From: Eriocheir sinensis
Lineage: Eukaryota > Arthropoda > Malacostraca > Decapoda > Varunidae
Direction: 5' to 3'
Assembly: GCF_024679095.1 (NCBI RefSeq)
Contig: NC_066515.1
Coordinates: 23,107,717 to 23,171,716, forward strand
DNA: 64,000 bases
Below are positions 33,013 to 45,965 of this stretch, piece by piece. A program made the position numbers and the translations under genes. The notes below the pieces were generated by a model, which was given only the letters and a program-made list of their open reading frames with translations, did not search any database and was not told the DNA's origin. Each line of letters opens with the position of its first letter. The stretch's first letter is position 1.

Positions 33013-33808
33013 CTGAGAAAGAAAGAGAGAGAAGAAGAGGGGGAGAGTTTCAGAAAAGGGAGGGTAAGGGAGGGAAAGGAAACTAAGGGGAAGGAAAAGA
33101 TAGGGAAGGAAGGAGGAGGAGGAGGAGCTATTAATACTGGAGGAGAGAGGGGAGTATGGAAAGAAGAAGACAAGGAAAAAAACGAAAAAAAGGAAAGAAA
33201 AGGAAAAAAAAAACTACGAGAAGGAGAAAGAAGAGTCGGAGAGGAAGGGAAGGAAGATGAAGAAGAACGATTAACACATGGAGGAGGAAGACGAGAATGA
33301 GGAGGAGGAGGAGGAGGAGGAGAGAGTTCTTGCTAAGTCTGATGGCGAGTCGGGAAAAGCAGACAACTCAGGGCGGGACAGTTGGCGCCACACAGACTCC
33401 GCGGAGGCACCCTGATGCTGGAAGGAGGGAGGGAGAGAAGGAGGGAGGGAGGGAGGTAGAAAGGGAGGGAAAAAGGGGAATGCGAGGGACTGAGAGGAGG
33501 GAAACAGAGATGGATAAGGGGAAAAAGCGAGGATGAGAGGGATAATTAGACCAAGAAGTAAAGGAAGAAGAGGAGGAGGAAAAAAAGGTGAATTGGAGGC
33601 GATCGAGAGATAGTGAGGAAGAGAGTGAGGGAGATAAATAGAGGGAAGGGAGGGAAGGATAGACCAAAGAGGGAAGGGAGAGAGAGATAGAGGGAGAGAA
33701 GGAGAGATACGAGGGTGGAACAGAGGCAAAGGGAAAGGGAGGAAGAGAATGGGAGGAGGAAAGGAGAGATGGAGAGAGGGAAGGGAACAAAATTGGAGGG
33801 CTAGACGA

Positions 33809-33810
<2 letters not shown>
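33013..33810 (+). repeat. Polypurine block (GGA/GAA/AGGG words)
   Basis: Roughly 800 bases dominated by A and G on the plus strand, including (GAG)n at 33297-33325 and GGGAGGGAGG tracts at 33425-33470. One short normal island lies at about 33340-33415. No gene. Confidence 0.85.

Positions 33811-33846
<36 letters not shown>
33811..33846 (+). repeat. (CA)n microsatellite
   Basis: A pure AC run ending the polypurine block. Confidence 0.95.
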
Positions 33847-33851
<5 letters not shown>

Positions 33852-33859
33852 CAGTAATT

Positions 33860-34567
33860 GTGAACTGTGGCGGGAGAATCACCAAGAGTTTTCGGTCACG
33901 TGCTTGACGAATGTGAGTTCTGCTTTACGTTGCACAAGGAAAATAACACAAACAAAACTTCATGCGAGAGGAACATTGCTACGAGTAACTGTATAGACGA
34001 TTTAGAGTACCCAAGGCGAGGGAAATACGTATAAATGGGGAAACAAGTGCAGGAAAGAAAATAAATGTAAATGGATGAGGCAGAAAGAGAGGAAAGAGAG
34101 AAAGCAAAAGACGTTAGAATGAATCCATGTTAAGTGCATCTTGGGATAAACAAACACACGTATAAGAGGAAATTATAGGAAAAGCGTAAGAGGAAGAGAA
34201 AGGAAGGGAGGAAGGGAATTGGACATAGATAAATAGAGAGGAAATGGACGCTGCAGACCACAAGCAAAGAAAAAAGAAAAAGAAAAGGTAATCTGTGTTA
34301 TAACCTGAAGCAAAGGAAAGAGAAGAAAGAATGGGATGAAAAGAAAACAAACAATTATACATTCGAGTAGGAGTGAAAAAAAAAAGAGAAATAACGATGA
34401 TAGTAAACATTTTTCACTAGACAAAACAGGTAAAAAAAAATAATAACTTAAAACTGAAATAACAGCAGAAATTACACACAAGCAAGAAAAAGAAAGAAAA
34501 CAAGACAAAAAAGTGACAAAACAAACTTAAACGGCGGAATAAAACAAAAAAAAACAATAAAAATACT
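33860..34567. other. A-rich sequence, nothing recognised
   Basis: Ordinary to A/G-rich sequence with no family match. Minus-strand frames are Phe/Ser/Leu low-complexity. Confidence 0.4.
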
Positions 34568-34572
34568 AAAAA

Positions 34573-34690
<118 letters not shown>

Positions 34691-34786
34691 GGAGGAGGTA
34701 AACCAAATCTTCCTCCCAACATACGGCGCCTCAGTCGTTTGGGAAGTTACTGGTTTTCTTCCTCGACTTGGTGTGAAAATTTACGT

Positions 34787-35900
34787 CCAGGAGGAGGAGG
34801 AGGAGGAAGAGAAGGGGGAGGAAGGTGAAGAGAACAAGAAGGGAAAAACGAAGAAAAAAACGAAGGGAAAAGAGAAAGAAGAGAAGAAAATAGTTATAAG
34901 AATGTGAAATAAACAGTTAGAATAATAAGAAAAAGGAAGGAAGGTTCGAAAAAGGTGGAAAGACTTAACAGAAAACCAAAAAAAAATGAGGAAAGAAAAG
35001 AAAAAAAAGAAGGAAGAGGCGGAAGAAGAGGAGGAAGAAAAAGAGGCGGAGGAGGAGGAGAAAGGAACGAAAAATAAAAAAACGAAGAAATAAAGTAAAA
35101 AAAACAGAAATATGTAAAAAAAAAAAGAATAAGAAGAATAAGACGTAGGAAGATTAGAAACTGGTGGAAAGACTCAGAGGAAAGAAAGAAAGAGAAAGGA
35201 AAAGAGACAAAAGGAAGGAGGAGGAGGAGGAGGAGGAGGAGGAGAAGGAGAACAAAAGAGAAGACACCAGATAAGAAATTAACGAAGATGGGAAGAAAGA
35301 AACAAAGAAGAAGGAAACAGTATGGAGAAGAAAGGATGTGAGAAGGGAAAGGATAGAGGAAGGAAATAAGGAGAAAGAAGATGGATGGAGTGAGGAAAGG
35401 AAAAGAAAACGAAGGAAGAGGCAACATAAAAGTCAAAGAAGAAAGAATAAAAGGAGACAGAAAAAGAAGGAAAAGGGAAATGAAGGAAATAAAACGAAAC
35501 GAGAGAAACAGGAATACGACGAAGGACGGAAATAAAAAAAAACGAAGGGAAAAGAAAGAAGGAAAACCAGGGAAGAAGAAAGGAATAGCAGATAACAGAG
35601 GAAAGGAAAGGAAAATCAGAATGAGGAACAATATAGAGAAAACTGAGAAGAAAAATGGGAAATAAAGAAGAAAAACAAATAAACAATAGGATAAGGAAAA
35701 TAAAGTTAAGGAAAAAGGGGGAAAAGAGAGAAAAATAACAGATTAAAAGAGAACAAAATAGGAAGAGCAAATCAGTGAAATAACCAGAGAAAAAAAGGGG
35801 AAGAGGAGAAAGAAGAGGGGAAGAAGCAACGGAGAGGAAGGAAGGAAGGAAAGGAGGATAAAAAAGGATAAGAGAGAGAGCAAGGGAGCGTCTATAAGCT
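34787..35900 (+). repeat. Polypurine block, ~1.1 kb
   Basis: The plus strand is overwhelmingly A and G, with (GGA)n at 34790-34806 and 35217-35243 and GAA/AAG words elsewhere. The 245-codon minus-strand frame in it (34894-35631) is Phe/Leu/Ser/Pro low-complexity and results from the strand being nearly all pyrimidine. Confidence 0.85.
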
Positions 35901-36420
35901 TAGTGAGGGGGAGAGATGCGATGAAGGGAAGTCGACGGTTTGAGGTGAATGCTCGACTTGCCTTAAAAATATAGAAATGCAAGGAGGTAAAGTGAATCTC
36001 GTGTCTCCTAATAAATCTTTCTTTTTTTTATTAAACTTTAAATGATCAAATGTTATCTTTTTTTTCTTTTTTGTTAATTTTTGTGTCATACTTCTTACTT
36101 CCGTTTCTGTCTGTCTATCTGTCTGTCTATGTCTGTCAGTCCATCTGTCTGTCTGTCTGTCTGTTGGGTGGTTGGTAGGTCAGGTCTCTCTCTCTCTCTC
36201 TTTTTCACGGTCTAACCTTTCCAAACACTACAAAATTTCTTCAACCCCCCCCCCCCAAAAAAAATTCTTGACAATGGTTCGAGATTAGACGCATAAAAAT
36301 TCTTCCTCTCCCTCGCCAACTTTCATCAGCAAACGCTAAAGATTCATTGGGCGTCGCGTTGGCGGGCGAGGGAGCCGTCGAACTTATAATGAGAGATTTA
36401 GTATTGAAATGAAGGAAAAT
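35901..36420. other. Mixed sequence with (CTGT)n
   Basis: Ordinary sequence with CTGTCTGTCTAT words at about 36105-36165, a short (TC)n at 36186-36201 and a C-run at 36246. No gene seen. Confidence 0.45.
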
Positions 36421-36423
36421 GCG

Positions 36424-36479
36424 GAGACTGGGAGGGGGGAGGGGGCGGGGAAGGAGGGGGGGGGGACTTGGCGGTGGTT

Positions 36480-36520
<41 letters not shown>

Positions 36521-36536
36521 GATGATGATGATGATG
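36424..36536 (+). repeat. G-rich tract, (GTT)n and (GAT)n
   Basis: A GGGGGAGGGGGC-type G-rich run (36428-36467, with G-quadruplex potential) is followed by (TTG)n at about 36480-36520 and (ATG)n to 36536. Frames read as poly-Val, poly-Leu or poly-Gln. Confidence 0.9.
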
Positions 36537-36645
36537 CGAATGTTCTCTTTCTTCCTCCTCATTCATATTTCTCCTTTTTTTTTCTCTTCATTTCTACTTC
36601 TTCTTTTTCTTCTTCTTCTTCTTCGTGATAACTGTGGCACGAAGA

Positions 36646-36648
<3 letters not shown>

Positions 36649-36712
<64 letters not shown>
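36649..36712 (+). repeat. (CA)n microsatellite
   Basis: A pure AC run of about 64 bases. Confidence 0.97.
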
Positions 36713-36717
<5 letters not shown>

Positions 36718-36967
36718 ACGCAACATATACGTCACTTGTGATATCGAAAAAAAAACATCGAAGAAAATAAAGAATGGAAGTGAGAGAGACAGGCAGGGAG
36801 GGAAGGAAGCAGGGAGGGAGGAAGGGAGAGGAAGAGGAGGACGGAGGCAGAAAAGAATTGAAGGAAAAGAATCGAGTGAAGGAGACGGACACAATACAGT
36901 CAGCAAAACACGATTGATAAAAAAAGAGCGACAGAACTGCGAGGTGTCCATATCACTGTTCCCTTTC

Positions 36968-36970
<3 letters not shown>

Positions 36971-37014
<44 letters not shown>
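36971..37014 (+). repeat. (GT)n microsatellite
   Basis: A pure GT run of about 44 bases directly before a CpG-rich segment. Confidence 0.96.
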
Positions 37015-37015
<1 letters not shown>

Positions 37016-37017
<2 letters not shown>

Positions 37018-38270
37018 CCTCCACCCCTGGGGCGTTGCGAGTCCTGGAGCAAAGGAGGGCGGGGGGTGGGTGCAGGAGGCAAGGTGAGCCAACACAAAGG
37101 GGCGGGAGCGGCGGTAGTGGCACCCGCCCGCCGCCCGCAGCCAGTCAGCCTCGCCTCCCAAAGGTTAGTCGACCTACTGGTGCCGCGGAGTTGAGTCGCG
37201 CCGCTCTCTCCCTCCCGCGCTCACTGTTCCCGAGGCTCGCCGCGTCCCGTGTGCTGCTGGTGGGTGGGGCCGCCCTGCTGGGGGCCTTGGCACTGCGTGG
37301 GGCGTCAGGGCAGGGGTGTGGGCCCGAGAGTGGCTCCTGACGGTGAGGGAAGACTCGGTCCAGCCACACTGACGTCGAGAGCACCAGGGATGGACACTCC
37401 CTCGTCAGACACGGGCGGCACGGCCAGGCTGACGGGGGCCATGGCGGGGACGAGGACGGTGCCTGAGTGTGAGGAGTGAGGCGCTGTGATGGCCATGTGA
37501 GCGGCGGCTGTGTGTGTGTGTGTGTCAGTGGGCGGCGGGTGACAGCAGCAGTGGCGGCGGCAGTGCCAGCGGTGGCGGCGGCGGCTACAACAGAAGCAGC
37601 AGCAGCAGCAGCCGGGGCGGGAGGTGGCGGCTGTTCGGGTCTGGGCAAACTTACTGTTAACTAAAGCGAGTGTCGGTCTGATGCAGGGCTCGGCCAGACG
37701 CCAGACGCTGCTGACGGCGAAATATCAGGGCGTTTAGGGTTTCCTGGTGCGTCTGGCGGCGGCGGCGATGGGCGACAAGATATGGAGCGGTGATTTGGGG
37801 CCGCTGTCACCCGCCGCCTCAATGACCTGCAGCAAATGACGTGAATCAAAGTAAATGACTCCACCAAATGCTGCGCCGTCCATCACGTGACGCTAAAAAC
37901 CCGCGGCGAATGGCTTGCCCGTAACTCAATCTATACTTTAAGCCGTTACAAAAATATCAATTTCCTCCAATGTTCACTTGCATATTCGATTGACACTTGT
38001 TGTGATATTGGAGGCGTGAACGGCCCCCCAGGTGAGGCGTGACGGACAGGTGAGCCTCGACCCCCTCCCCCGGCGCTACATTCGGTCTCATTAAAGTCAC
38101 GTGAATGTTCCTGTGCGGCAGAAGTGGGATGATTGGCCGGGGCGTGCGAGGCAAACTGGGCCGCGAGGAGCAAGACGCCGAAGTTCTCGTAGGTGAGTGT
38201 GAGTTGCGGGTCCTTCCTCCCCGCACGAACTTATATTAGCCTCATCAGCTCCAGTAATTAGCATGCATGT
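37016..38270. other. CpG-rich island followed by unique sequence
   Basis: From 37016 to about 37900 the sequence is GC-rich with frequent CpG, in contrast to everything around it. It contains possible donors (GCAAGGTGAGCC at about 37080, AAAGGTTAGTCG at about 37158) and a (GCG/GCA)n triplet patch at 37530-37640. This looks like a promoter or untranslated first exon. The plus frame with VLLVGGAALLGALALRGASG near 37250 resembles a signal peptide, but I cannot link it to a downstream exon, so no CDS is called. The sequence from 37900 to 38270 is ordinary. Confidence 0.4.
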
Positions 38271-38273
38271 AGC

Positions 38274-38800
38274 CTTCATTCCTCATACAGGTGTTTTCTT
38301 TCCCCGGGTTACAAGACAAACGTATGCAAACTAATCAGACTTGTGTGTTAGTGTAACTCTTTTTCTCTCCTTTTCTTAATCTTCATTCCTCATGCAAGCG
38401 ATTTTTCTCAGGTTACAAACTAAGCTTCAACAAACTAATCAGACTTGTGAGTTAGTGTGTCTCTTTTTCTCTCCTTTTCTTAATCTTCATTCCTCATGCA
38501 AGCGATTCTTCTCTGCTTACAAACTCAATTTCAGCAAACTAATCAGACTTGTGTGTTAGTGTGTCTCTTTTTCTCTCCTTTTCTTAATCTTCATTCATCA
38601 TGCAAGCGATTTTTCTCTGCTTACAAACTCAATTTCAGCAAGCTAATCAGACTTGTGAGTTAGTGAGACTCTTTTTCTCTCCTTTTCTTAATCTTCATTC
38701 CTCATGCAAGCGATTTTTCTCTGGTTACAAACTCTCAACGAACTAATCAGGTTTGTTTGTTAGCGGGTCTCCTTTCCTTTCCTTTTCTTTTGGTGAATCT
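38274..38800 (+). repeat. 104-bp minisatellite, five units
   Basis: CTTCATTCCTCATGCAAGCG recurs at 38274, 38381, 38485, 38589 and 38693, so the unit is 104-107 bp. Each unit also holds ACTAATCAGACTTGTG and CTCTTTTTCTCTCC. The first and last units are diverged. Confidence 0.93.
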
Positions 38801-38859
38801 AATCAGAAACTTGCATAAACTTTATCAAACTTAATTAAGGTAAGGTCAGGTGTTTTTCT

Positions 38860-39260
38860 TCGCCCTCTAAAAATCTTTACTAATCAAATAAGAGACATAG
38901 CGACTCGTATATTCCCATTCTATTTTCCCTTCTCTCATCCACCTCCTCGTTAATCCACCATCCACCATTAGTTTTCAAAAGCATATCCATTCAAAACTTA
39001 CAGATGAAATAAGAACAGTGATAATTCGTATATTTCCCTCTTTCCTTCCCTTTTTCTTCTCCTCCACATCCTCGTTAATCCACCATCCACCATTAGGTCT
39101 CAAAAGCATATTCATTTAAAAACTTATACAGATGAAATAAGACTAATGACAACTCGTATATTTCCCTCCTTCCTTCCCTTCTTCCCCTCATCCACATCCT
39201 CGTTAATCCACCAGCCTCCATCAGTTCTCACAAGCATATCCCATTAAAATCTATCCCTTC
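38860..39260 (+). repeat. 121-129 bp minisatellite, three units
   Basis: The ACTCGTATATTTCCC word recurs at about 38903, 39025 and 39153, with shared CCTCGTTAATCCACC and CAAAAGCATAT words. It directly follows the 104-bp array but is unrelated to it. Confidence 0.88.
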
Positions 39261-39694
39261 AAATGCTGACTCCACTAATACATTCGGGGTTAGGCCAGAA
39301 GGAAAAGCCAGGACTATGCACTCATCCACTCATCCTTCTTAAGACAATTACGAAATATTGGTGACCTTTAAATTTCCGCTTGAGATCTCGGGTTGTATCA
39401 TCATCAGCGTGGCCTTTGAGTTTCTTGAGTTTGATGTGAGTTCGAGGTTTCTTCTTGCACTTCGATGTGGTCTGATGTTTGTATTCTAGATCTCGTGGTG
39501 GTTTTGTTTCCTTTCTAAGACTTTGATGAGGGTTTATTTTCATCTCTGAGTCTGCTGTCATGAGTTGATTCCTTACACTTCAATATTACTTTACTTTCAA
39601 CTCAGATTTTCTTTTTAGACATCGATGAGAGTATATTTTCATCTAAGGGATCTGCTGTAGCGAGTTTTATTCCTTTCATTTCATTATTACTGTA
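39261..39694. other. Spacer between minisatellites
   Basis: Mixed sequence with scattered GATTTTG and GATGTGAGTT words that resemble the following 67-bp unit. No gene seen. Confidence 0.4.
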
Positions 39695-39968
39695 TTTTCA
39701 ACTCGGATTTTGTTTTGATTTGTGAGTTTTCTTTCTCAGACTTCGATGTTGCTGGAATTCTAATCAACTCGGATTCTATTTTGATTTGTGAGTTTTCTTT
39801 CTTTAGACTTCGATGTTGCTGGAATTCTAATCTACTAGGATTTTATTTTGATTTGTGAGTTTTCTTCCTTTAGACTTCGATGTTGCTGGAATTCTAATCT
39901 ACTAGGACTTTATTTTGATTTGTGAGTTTTCTTCCTTTAGACTTCGATGTTGCTGGAATTCTAATCTT
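39695..39968 (+). repeat. 67-bp minisatellite, four units
   Basis: GATGTTGCTGGAATTCTAAT recurs at 39745, 39812, 39879 and 39946, exactly 67 apart. The copies differ by only a few bases. Confidence 0.95.
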
Positions 39969-40556
<588 letters not shown>

Positions 40557-40833
40557 GCACTTAACCCAATAACATCCTCTGATTCGGAAACGTTCGCAGT
40601 CACCTAAACTTCCTTCCTCACGAAACGTTTTTTTATCATATGTTTATCTCGCCCTCTCGCCCTTTCAGCTTCCCTTCATCCCCCTGACAAACGTTTGAAG
40701 GTGATGGGGCGTCATGAGGGTGAAGGGAAGGGGGATCTTTCGACTCTCTGGTGATGGGGTGTTGAGAGGTCCTGAAGGGAACGTGAGGATGGGAAGGGAA
40801 AGGAGAATGGGAAGGAAGATGATGGGAATGGTC

Positions 40834-40834
40834 T

Positions 40835-40883
<49 letters not shown>

Positions 40884-40925
40884 TGTGTGTGTGAGTGTGT
40901 GTGTATGTGTGTGTGTGTGCGTGCG
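40834..40925 (+). repeat. (GT)n with interruptions
   Basis: A GT run with GAGTGT and TATGTG interruptions. Confidence 0.93.
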
Positions 40926-40984
40926 TGCTGATGGAGGTTATATTGCGTGGTGTTGCGTGAATGGTGTTGCAAATACGGCGTCTA

Positions 40985-41405
40985 GCCAAAGAGGAGGAAG
41001 AGAAGAAGGAGGAGGAGAAGGAGGAGGAGGAGGAAGAGCAGCTGAAAGAAAGGTAAGAAAAGAAAATTGAAAAGAGGAACAAAAGGGAAGAAAAATAAGA
41101 AAAGGAGGAAGAGGAGGAAGATATGGAGAACAAGGAAGAGGAAAAAAAAAGCCGTAAAGAGAATGAGGAAGTAGAGAAAAAATAACAAGAAAAAAGGAAC
41201 ACAAGAAAATATATGAAGGTAAAATAAAAAGAAGAGAATGATAAAAAAGAAAAGGTCAAAAAAACAGAAAAAGAGCGAGGAAAATAAAAAAACGGCAACA
41301 AGAAATAAAATAAAAAAGGAAAATGAGAAAACAGAAAGAAGGCAGAGGAGCTAGGAGGAGGAAGAGTTGGAGGAGGAGGAGGAGGAGGAAGAGGATATTG
41401 AATGG
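40985..41405 (+). repeat. Polypurine block
   Basis: A GGA/GAA-rich plus strand between two ordinary segments, with (GGA)n at 41004-41036 and 41362-41392. Confidence 0.85.
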
Positions 41406-41549
41406 AGGTAAATATGACTATAAGCACGTGAGGTGGAGGGAGAGGGAACAAGTTTTTGCAGACGGCTCTCGGGGGCGTGGGAGAGACTGTTGCAGTGGTG
41501 GGGTCGTGGGGTGCCTTCCGCTGGTGTCTGGCCTGTGTCAATGGGTCTG

Positions 41550-42413
41550 GAGGGGAGAACTAGGCCGTAGGTACAGACATTAAGCTCGGATATGTATTTG
41601 AAGGACTCTAAGCGATAGCATGTGGTTCTGGAGGTTCTGAAGGGGTTTAGCTATGAATTTGAAGCTTAAAACAGTACTTAAAGAACTTTGAACGACAGCA
41701 TGTGGTCTGAAGGCGAGTACTGCGGCTTACCTATGAACTTGAAGCGTTAAAAGTACTTGAGGGACTTTAAACGAGAACAGGTGCTTCTGGAGGAAAGTAC
41801 TGCAGCTTATCTATTTACTTGGAGCTTGAAAAAGTACTTGAAAGGCTTAGAACGGTAAACTGTGGTCTTAAAATTTAGGAAACGTGAGTCTTGAGGCGAG
41901 AACTGGTTTGGCTATGAACTTGAATCTTGGAAAAGAGTGCTTGAAGGGCTTATAACCGTTGCCTGTGGTCTTGGAAATTAGGATCAGTGGGTCTCAAAAG
42001 AAGTATTGGGCCATGGGTAAAGAATTTAGACTTTAAAAAAACTTGAAGGAAGTGTAAGAACGACAAATAAGTTAATCTTTAAAGCGGTACTGGGGTTTAG
42101 GTGAAGACTTAGGGCTTAACACTCAATTTGAAGGACTTAAAATGGTGATTCCCAATCTTAAAATGATGAATCAAGGGCTTGGAACCTTTAATATTGCCTT
42201 GAAGCGACAAATGGGCTATGGAGCTTTGGTTGAGGACATGAGAATTTAAACCGTACAGTAAGGGTGGTTTGTGGTTTTAGAATATAGAACTCGGAGTCTT
42301 CAAAAGCGACATGAAGCGAGAAATTGGCTTCAAATCAAAAATTGGTCCCGAATTATACCTGAAGGGTGTGAATTCGTGGCTTGTGGTCCTGGAATGAGTT
42401 ATCAAGTTCTCAG
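41550..42413 (+). repeat. Highly diverged ~100-bp tandem repeat
   Basis: Words such as TATGAACTTGAAGC, AAAGTACTTGAAGGACTT and GTGGTCTTGGAA recur every ~90-110 bases (for example 41595, 41678, 41745 and 41823). The copies are strongly diverged and of uneven length, so this is an old array. No gene seen. Confidence 0.6.
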
Positions 42414-42452
42414 AATCTTCGAAATTGGCTTCTTTTTACCCAATTGTTGTTA

Positions 42453-42698
42453 GTCCCTCCGCTGTGATTGGCATGGATTTGGCTTTCACGGGTAGCCCGG
42501 TAACAAATAGTCCCAGGTCCTTCTATGCCTCTGTGGTGAATAGTGGAGTGTTTCCCATGTGGTATTGGTGTGCTGGATATCCCCACCCAGAGTGCAGGAC
42601 TTTACATTTTCCTTCATTTAACTGTAGCAGCCACTTTTTGTTCCATTCCTGAAGCTTGGTGATGTCTTCTGGTAGGAAATCCGCAGTCAAGGGGTTAA
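42453..42698 (-). mobile_element. Element carrying a reverse-transcriptase fragment, copy B
   Basis: This is nearly the same sequence as the copy at 31312-31552. The minus strand reads [20 protein letters not shown], then [20 protein letters not shown], then a stop. The right end is GGGGTTAA; the left end is TTAG in place of TTAA. It is enclosed by a direct repeat of about 40 bases (42414-42452 and 42699-42737, both starting AATCTTCGAAATTGGCTTC). Several changes break the frame, so it is inactive. Confidence 0.7.
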
Positions 42699-42737
42699 AA
42701 TCTTCGAAATTGGCTTCTTTTAACCCGGCTGTCGTTA

Positions 42738-43080
42738 AAGGTGTGCTGTCTTTTCGTCCTTGAGTCTTGGCGTCCCGAAGTAGCGGCAGATTTGTGGTTG
42801 GCGTTCTCATGTTTCCTAATTTTAAAAGTTTCGCAAGCTCGCAACCCAGCCCCGAAGTCTTGCATATTCCGGGGTTATGTCCTTCGAATATCTGCGTCTT
42901 GGTCTGCCTTATCGAGACGGGAGGACGGAGGAATTAGGTTATGCAGATGTCCCGAAGAGTTTTTAACGTTGCTGCGGTGGCCGTGGATGCGACTCGGCGG
43001 AGAAGTGAAGAAGAGGAAGGTTGAGGTGTTGCAGGGTTTGTCTTATCGCCCTTTTCTTTACCGTTGCGAAGTCTTGAGCG
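42738..43080. other. Unique sequence, nothing recognised
   Basis: CpG-containing ordinary sequence. No coding or RNA feature is supported. Confidence 0.4.
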
Positions 43081-43099
43081 TGTAAGTGAACATTCTCTG

Positions 43100-43680
43100 A
43101 GGTTAAAGATAGGAAGAAGAAAAGGAAAAAAGACATTGGGAAGGAAAACAGAGGAAGAAGACAAGAGGAAGAAGGAAAAAGGGAAAGACATAGGGAAGGA
43201 AGAAGAGGAAAAAGACATAGGAAAGAAGGAAGAAGAGGAAAAAGACATGAGGAAGGAAGGAAGAAGAGGAAAAAAGAGATGGGGAAGTAAGAAAGAAGAA
43301 AAAAAAGACATGATAAGGAAAAAGAGCAAAAAGAGAAGAGAAAAGAGACATGGAAGAGGAAGGAAGAAGAAAAGGTAAAAAGACATTGGGGAAGGAAGAA
43401 AAAGAAGAAGACAAGGGAAAGAAGGAAAAGGGAAACGACATAGCTAAGAAAAAAGAGGAAAAAGAGATGAGGAAGGAAGGAGGAAAAAGAAAAAAAACAT
43501 GAGAAGAAAGAAGACCAAAAAGAAAATAGGAAAAAACACGGAAAAGGAAGAAGAAAAAACATAGCTAAGAAAGAAGAGGAAAAATACGGAAGAGAAAAGC
43601 AGAGGAAAACAACAAAGGGGAAAAAAGAAGAAGGAAAAACACATAGCAAAAGGAATTTAAGAAGAGGAAAAACACATAGA
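43100..43680 (+). repeat. Polypurine block of GGAAGAAGAGGAAAAAGACAT words
   Basis: Plus-strand purine sequence in which GACATAGG/GACATGAGG words recur every 30-60 bases between GAA/GGA runs. This indicates a degenerate short-period minisatellite. Minus frames (228 codons) are Phe/Ser/Leu artefacts. Confidence 0.85.
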
Positions 43681-43961
43681 TACTCCTGTCTTTCAAATAT
43701 CCAAGTCTGTATATTTCCATCGGGGAGTCATCGAGTGGTATAAAAGGGCGTTCCAGGAAAAGGAGAAACAGCGGAACGTGACATGGAGGAACCTTCCGTG
43801 TATTGCAGTCCTCGGATTACCATTTCATCGTTCTGGTGCGCGTTTCTAGGTAAGACAGGAGAGGAGAGAAGAAGGGTGATGTCTTGCAGTGTTCTATATA
43901 TTGCAGTCTTCATGGATTCGTTTGGCAGCTCTAGTGTGTGTGAGGGTCTGTTTCTGAAGGC

Positions 43962-44425
<464 letters not shown>

Positions 44426-44885
44426 TTGGAGGAGGATAATTTGAGCATCTTGCAGTCTTCCATAAACCTCATCCTTCACGTTATTCTTCATAGTCAGAGT
44501 GGGATTTCTATTTATACAAGATGGAGAAGTCTTGTAAATAGCTTTCTCGCACCCGTTAGGCAGTCTTGAGGGGAGGCTGAGTGGCTCTGTTTGTGAAGGA
44601 GGCGGAAGAGAAGGCAACCAACTCAACATCAGGCGCTCCTACAGTCTCGCTTATTGTATCCTTCACGTTACTCTTCATGGTCCTGGCGGCGATGTCTCTA
44701 GTAAGGGCAGAAGAGGAGGGTGACGTCCGCAGCCTCCACGCACCCGCTCTTCAGTCTTGGTGAGTGGGTGGGTCTGCAGCTAAGGTGGCGAGGAGAGGAG
44801 GCGGCTTGAGGTCTTGTGGTATTTCATGCAGTACAATTTCCACATCCTTGCTTCGTAGTTCAGGAGGCCGTGTCTGTTTCTAAGG
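44426..44885. other. Unique sequence with loosely repeated words
   Basis: Words such as CCTCATCCTTCACGTTATTCTTCATAG (here shortened to CCTTCACGTTA) recur at about 44474 and 44661, suggesting an old ~185-bp duplication. A 60-codon plus frame at 44581 contains a hydrophobic stretch (VSLIVSFTLLFMVLAAM), but it lies in the duplicated segment and has no family match. Confidence 0.4.
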
Positions 44886-45312
44886 AGGAAGGAAGGAAGT
44901 AGGGAAGGATGTAAGGAAGGAAGGTAAGAAGGAAGGACGGAAGACAGGAAGGAAGGAAGGAAGGATGGAAGGAAGGAAGGAAGGAAGAAAGGATACAAGG
45001 AAGGAATGTAAGAAGTAAGCACGGAAGAAAGGAAGAAAGGAAGGAAGGAAGGAAGAAAGGAAGTAGCGAAGGATGTAAGGAAGGAAGGTAAGAAGGAAGG
45101 ATGGAAGAAAGGAAGGAAGGAAGGAAGGAAGGAAGTAGGGAAGGATCTAAGGAAGGAAGGTAAGAAGGACGGAAGAAAGGAAGGAAGGAAGGAAGGAAGG
45201 AAGTAGGGAAGTAGGGAAGTATGTAAGGAAGTAAGGTAAGAAGGAAGGATGAAAGAAAGGAAGAATGTAAGGAAGTAAGGTAAGAAGGAAGGATGGAAGA
45301 AAGGAAGGAAGG
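44886..45312 (+). repeat. (GGAA)n array with variant units
   Basis: GGAAGGAAGG repeats interrupted by GTAAGAAGG, GATGTAAGG and GTAGGG words that themselves recur about every 55-75 bases, so the array has a higher-order structure. Confidence 0.93.
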
Positions 45313-45399
45313 AAAGAAGAGGAGGAAACGAAAAAGAGGAGGAAGCCTGACGTTTTACTGTCTTCGGTGCAGCATACAATCTTCATGCACCGTCTCGCA

Positions 45400-45965
45400 G
45401 CATTAGTATAGGCGTGACAGTATATTTGTAAGGGTAGAAGGACAGGAGGAAATGCGGAAGACAGGGGAGCTTGACAGTCGTGGTGGATGTGACAGTATGC
45501 AAGGATAGAAGAAGAGGAGGCAATGAGGAAGAGAAGACAACTAGCAAGGGCAGAAAGGGAAGAGGAAATGAGGAAGAGAGAAGCTTGACAGTCGTGGTAA
45601 GCGTGGCTATTTGTAAAGATAAAAGGAGAGGAAGAGATGAACAAGAGAGGGCAGCTTGATATCTTGCAGTGTTAGTGGGTGTAGCATTTTGTAAGGAGAG
45701 AAAGAGAGGAGTTGCGGAAGAGAGGGTAGCTTGACAGTCTTGGTAAGGGTGACTCTAGCATTTTGTAAGGAGAGAAAGAGAGAAGGAGTTACGGAAAAGA
45801 GGGCAGTTTGACAGTCTTGGTAAGGGTGACTCTAGCATTTTGTAAGGAGAGAAAGAGAGAAGGAACTGCGGAAGAAAGGGCAGCTTGACAGTCTCAGTAA
45901 GCGTGACTATTTCTAAAGCTAAGACGAGAGGAAGAAATCAACAAGAGAGGGCAGCCTGACGTCTT
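45400..45965 (+). repeat. 77-bp minisatellite with older outer copies
   Basis: The TTGACAGTCTTGGTAAGGGT word occurs at 45731, 45808 and (changed) 45885, exactly 77 apart. Diverged relatives (TTGACAGTCGTGGT) occur near 45470 and 45585. The units include TCTAGCATTTTGTAAGGAGA. Confidence 0.88.

Noticed and set aside
37160..37340. Signal-peptide-like frame in the CpG-rich region
   Set aside because: A short Leu/Ala/Gly stretch in GC-rich DNA arises easily by chance, and no downstream exon continues it.
44581..44763. Small membrane protein of 60 codons
   Set aside because: It lies in a duplicated, repeat-derived segment, has no family match, and is not supported by any splice or promoter signal.
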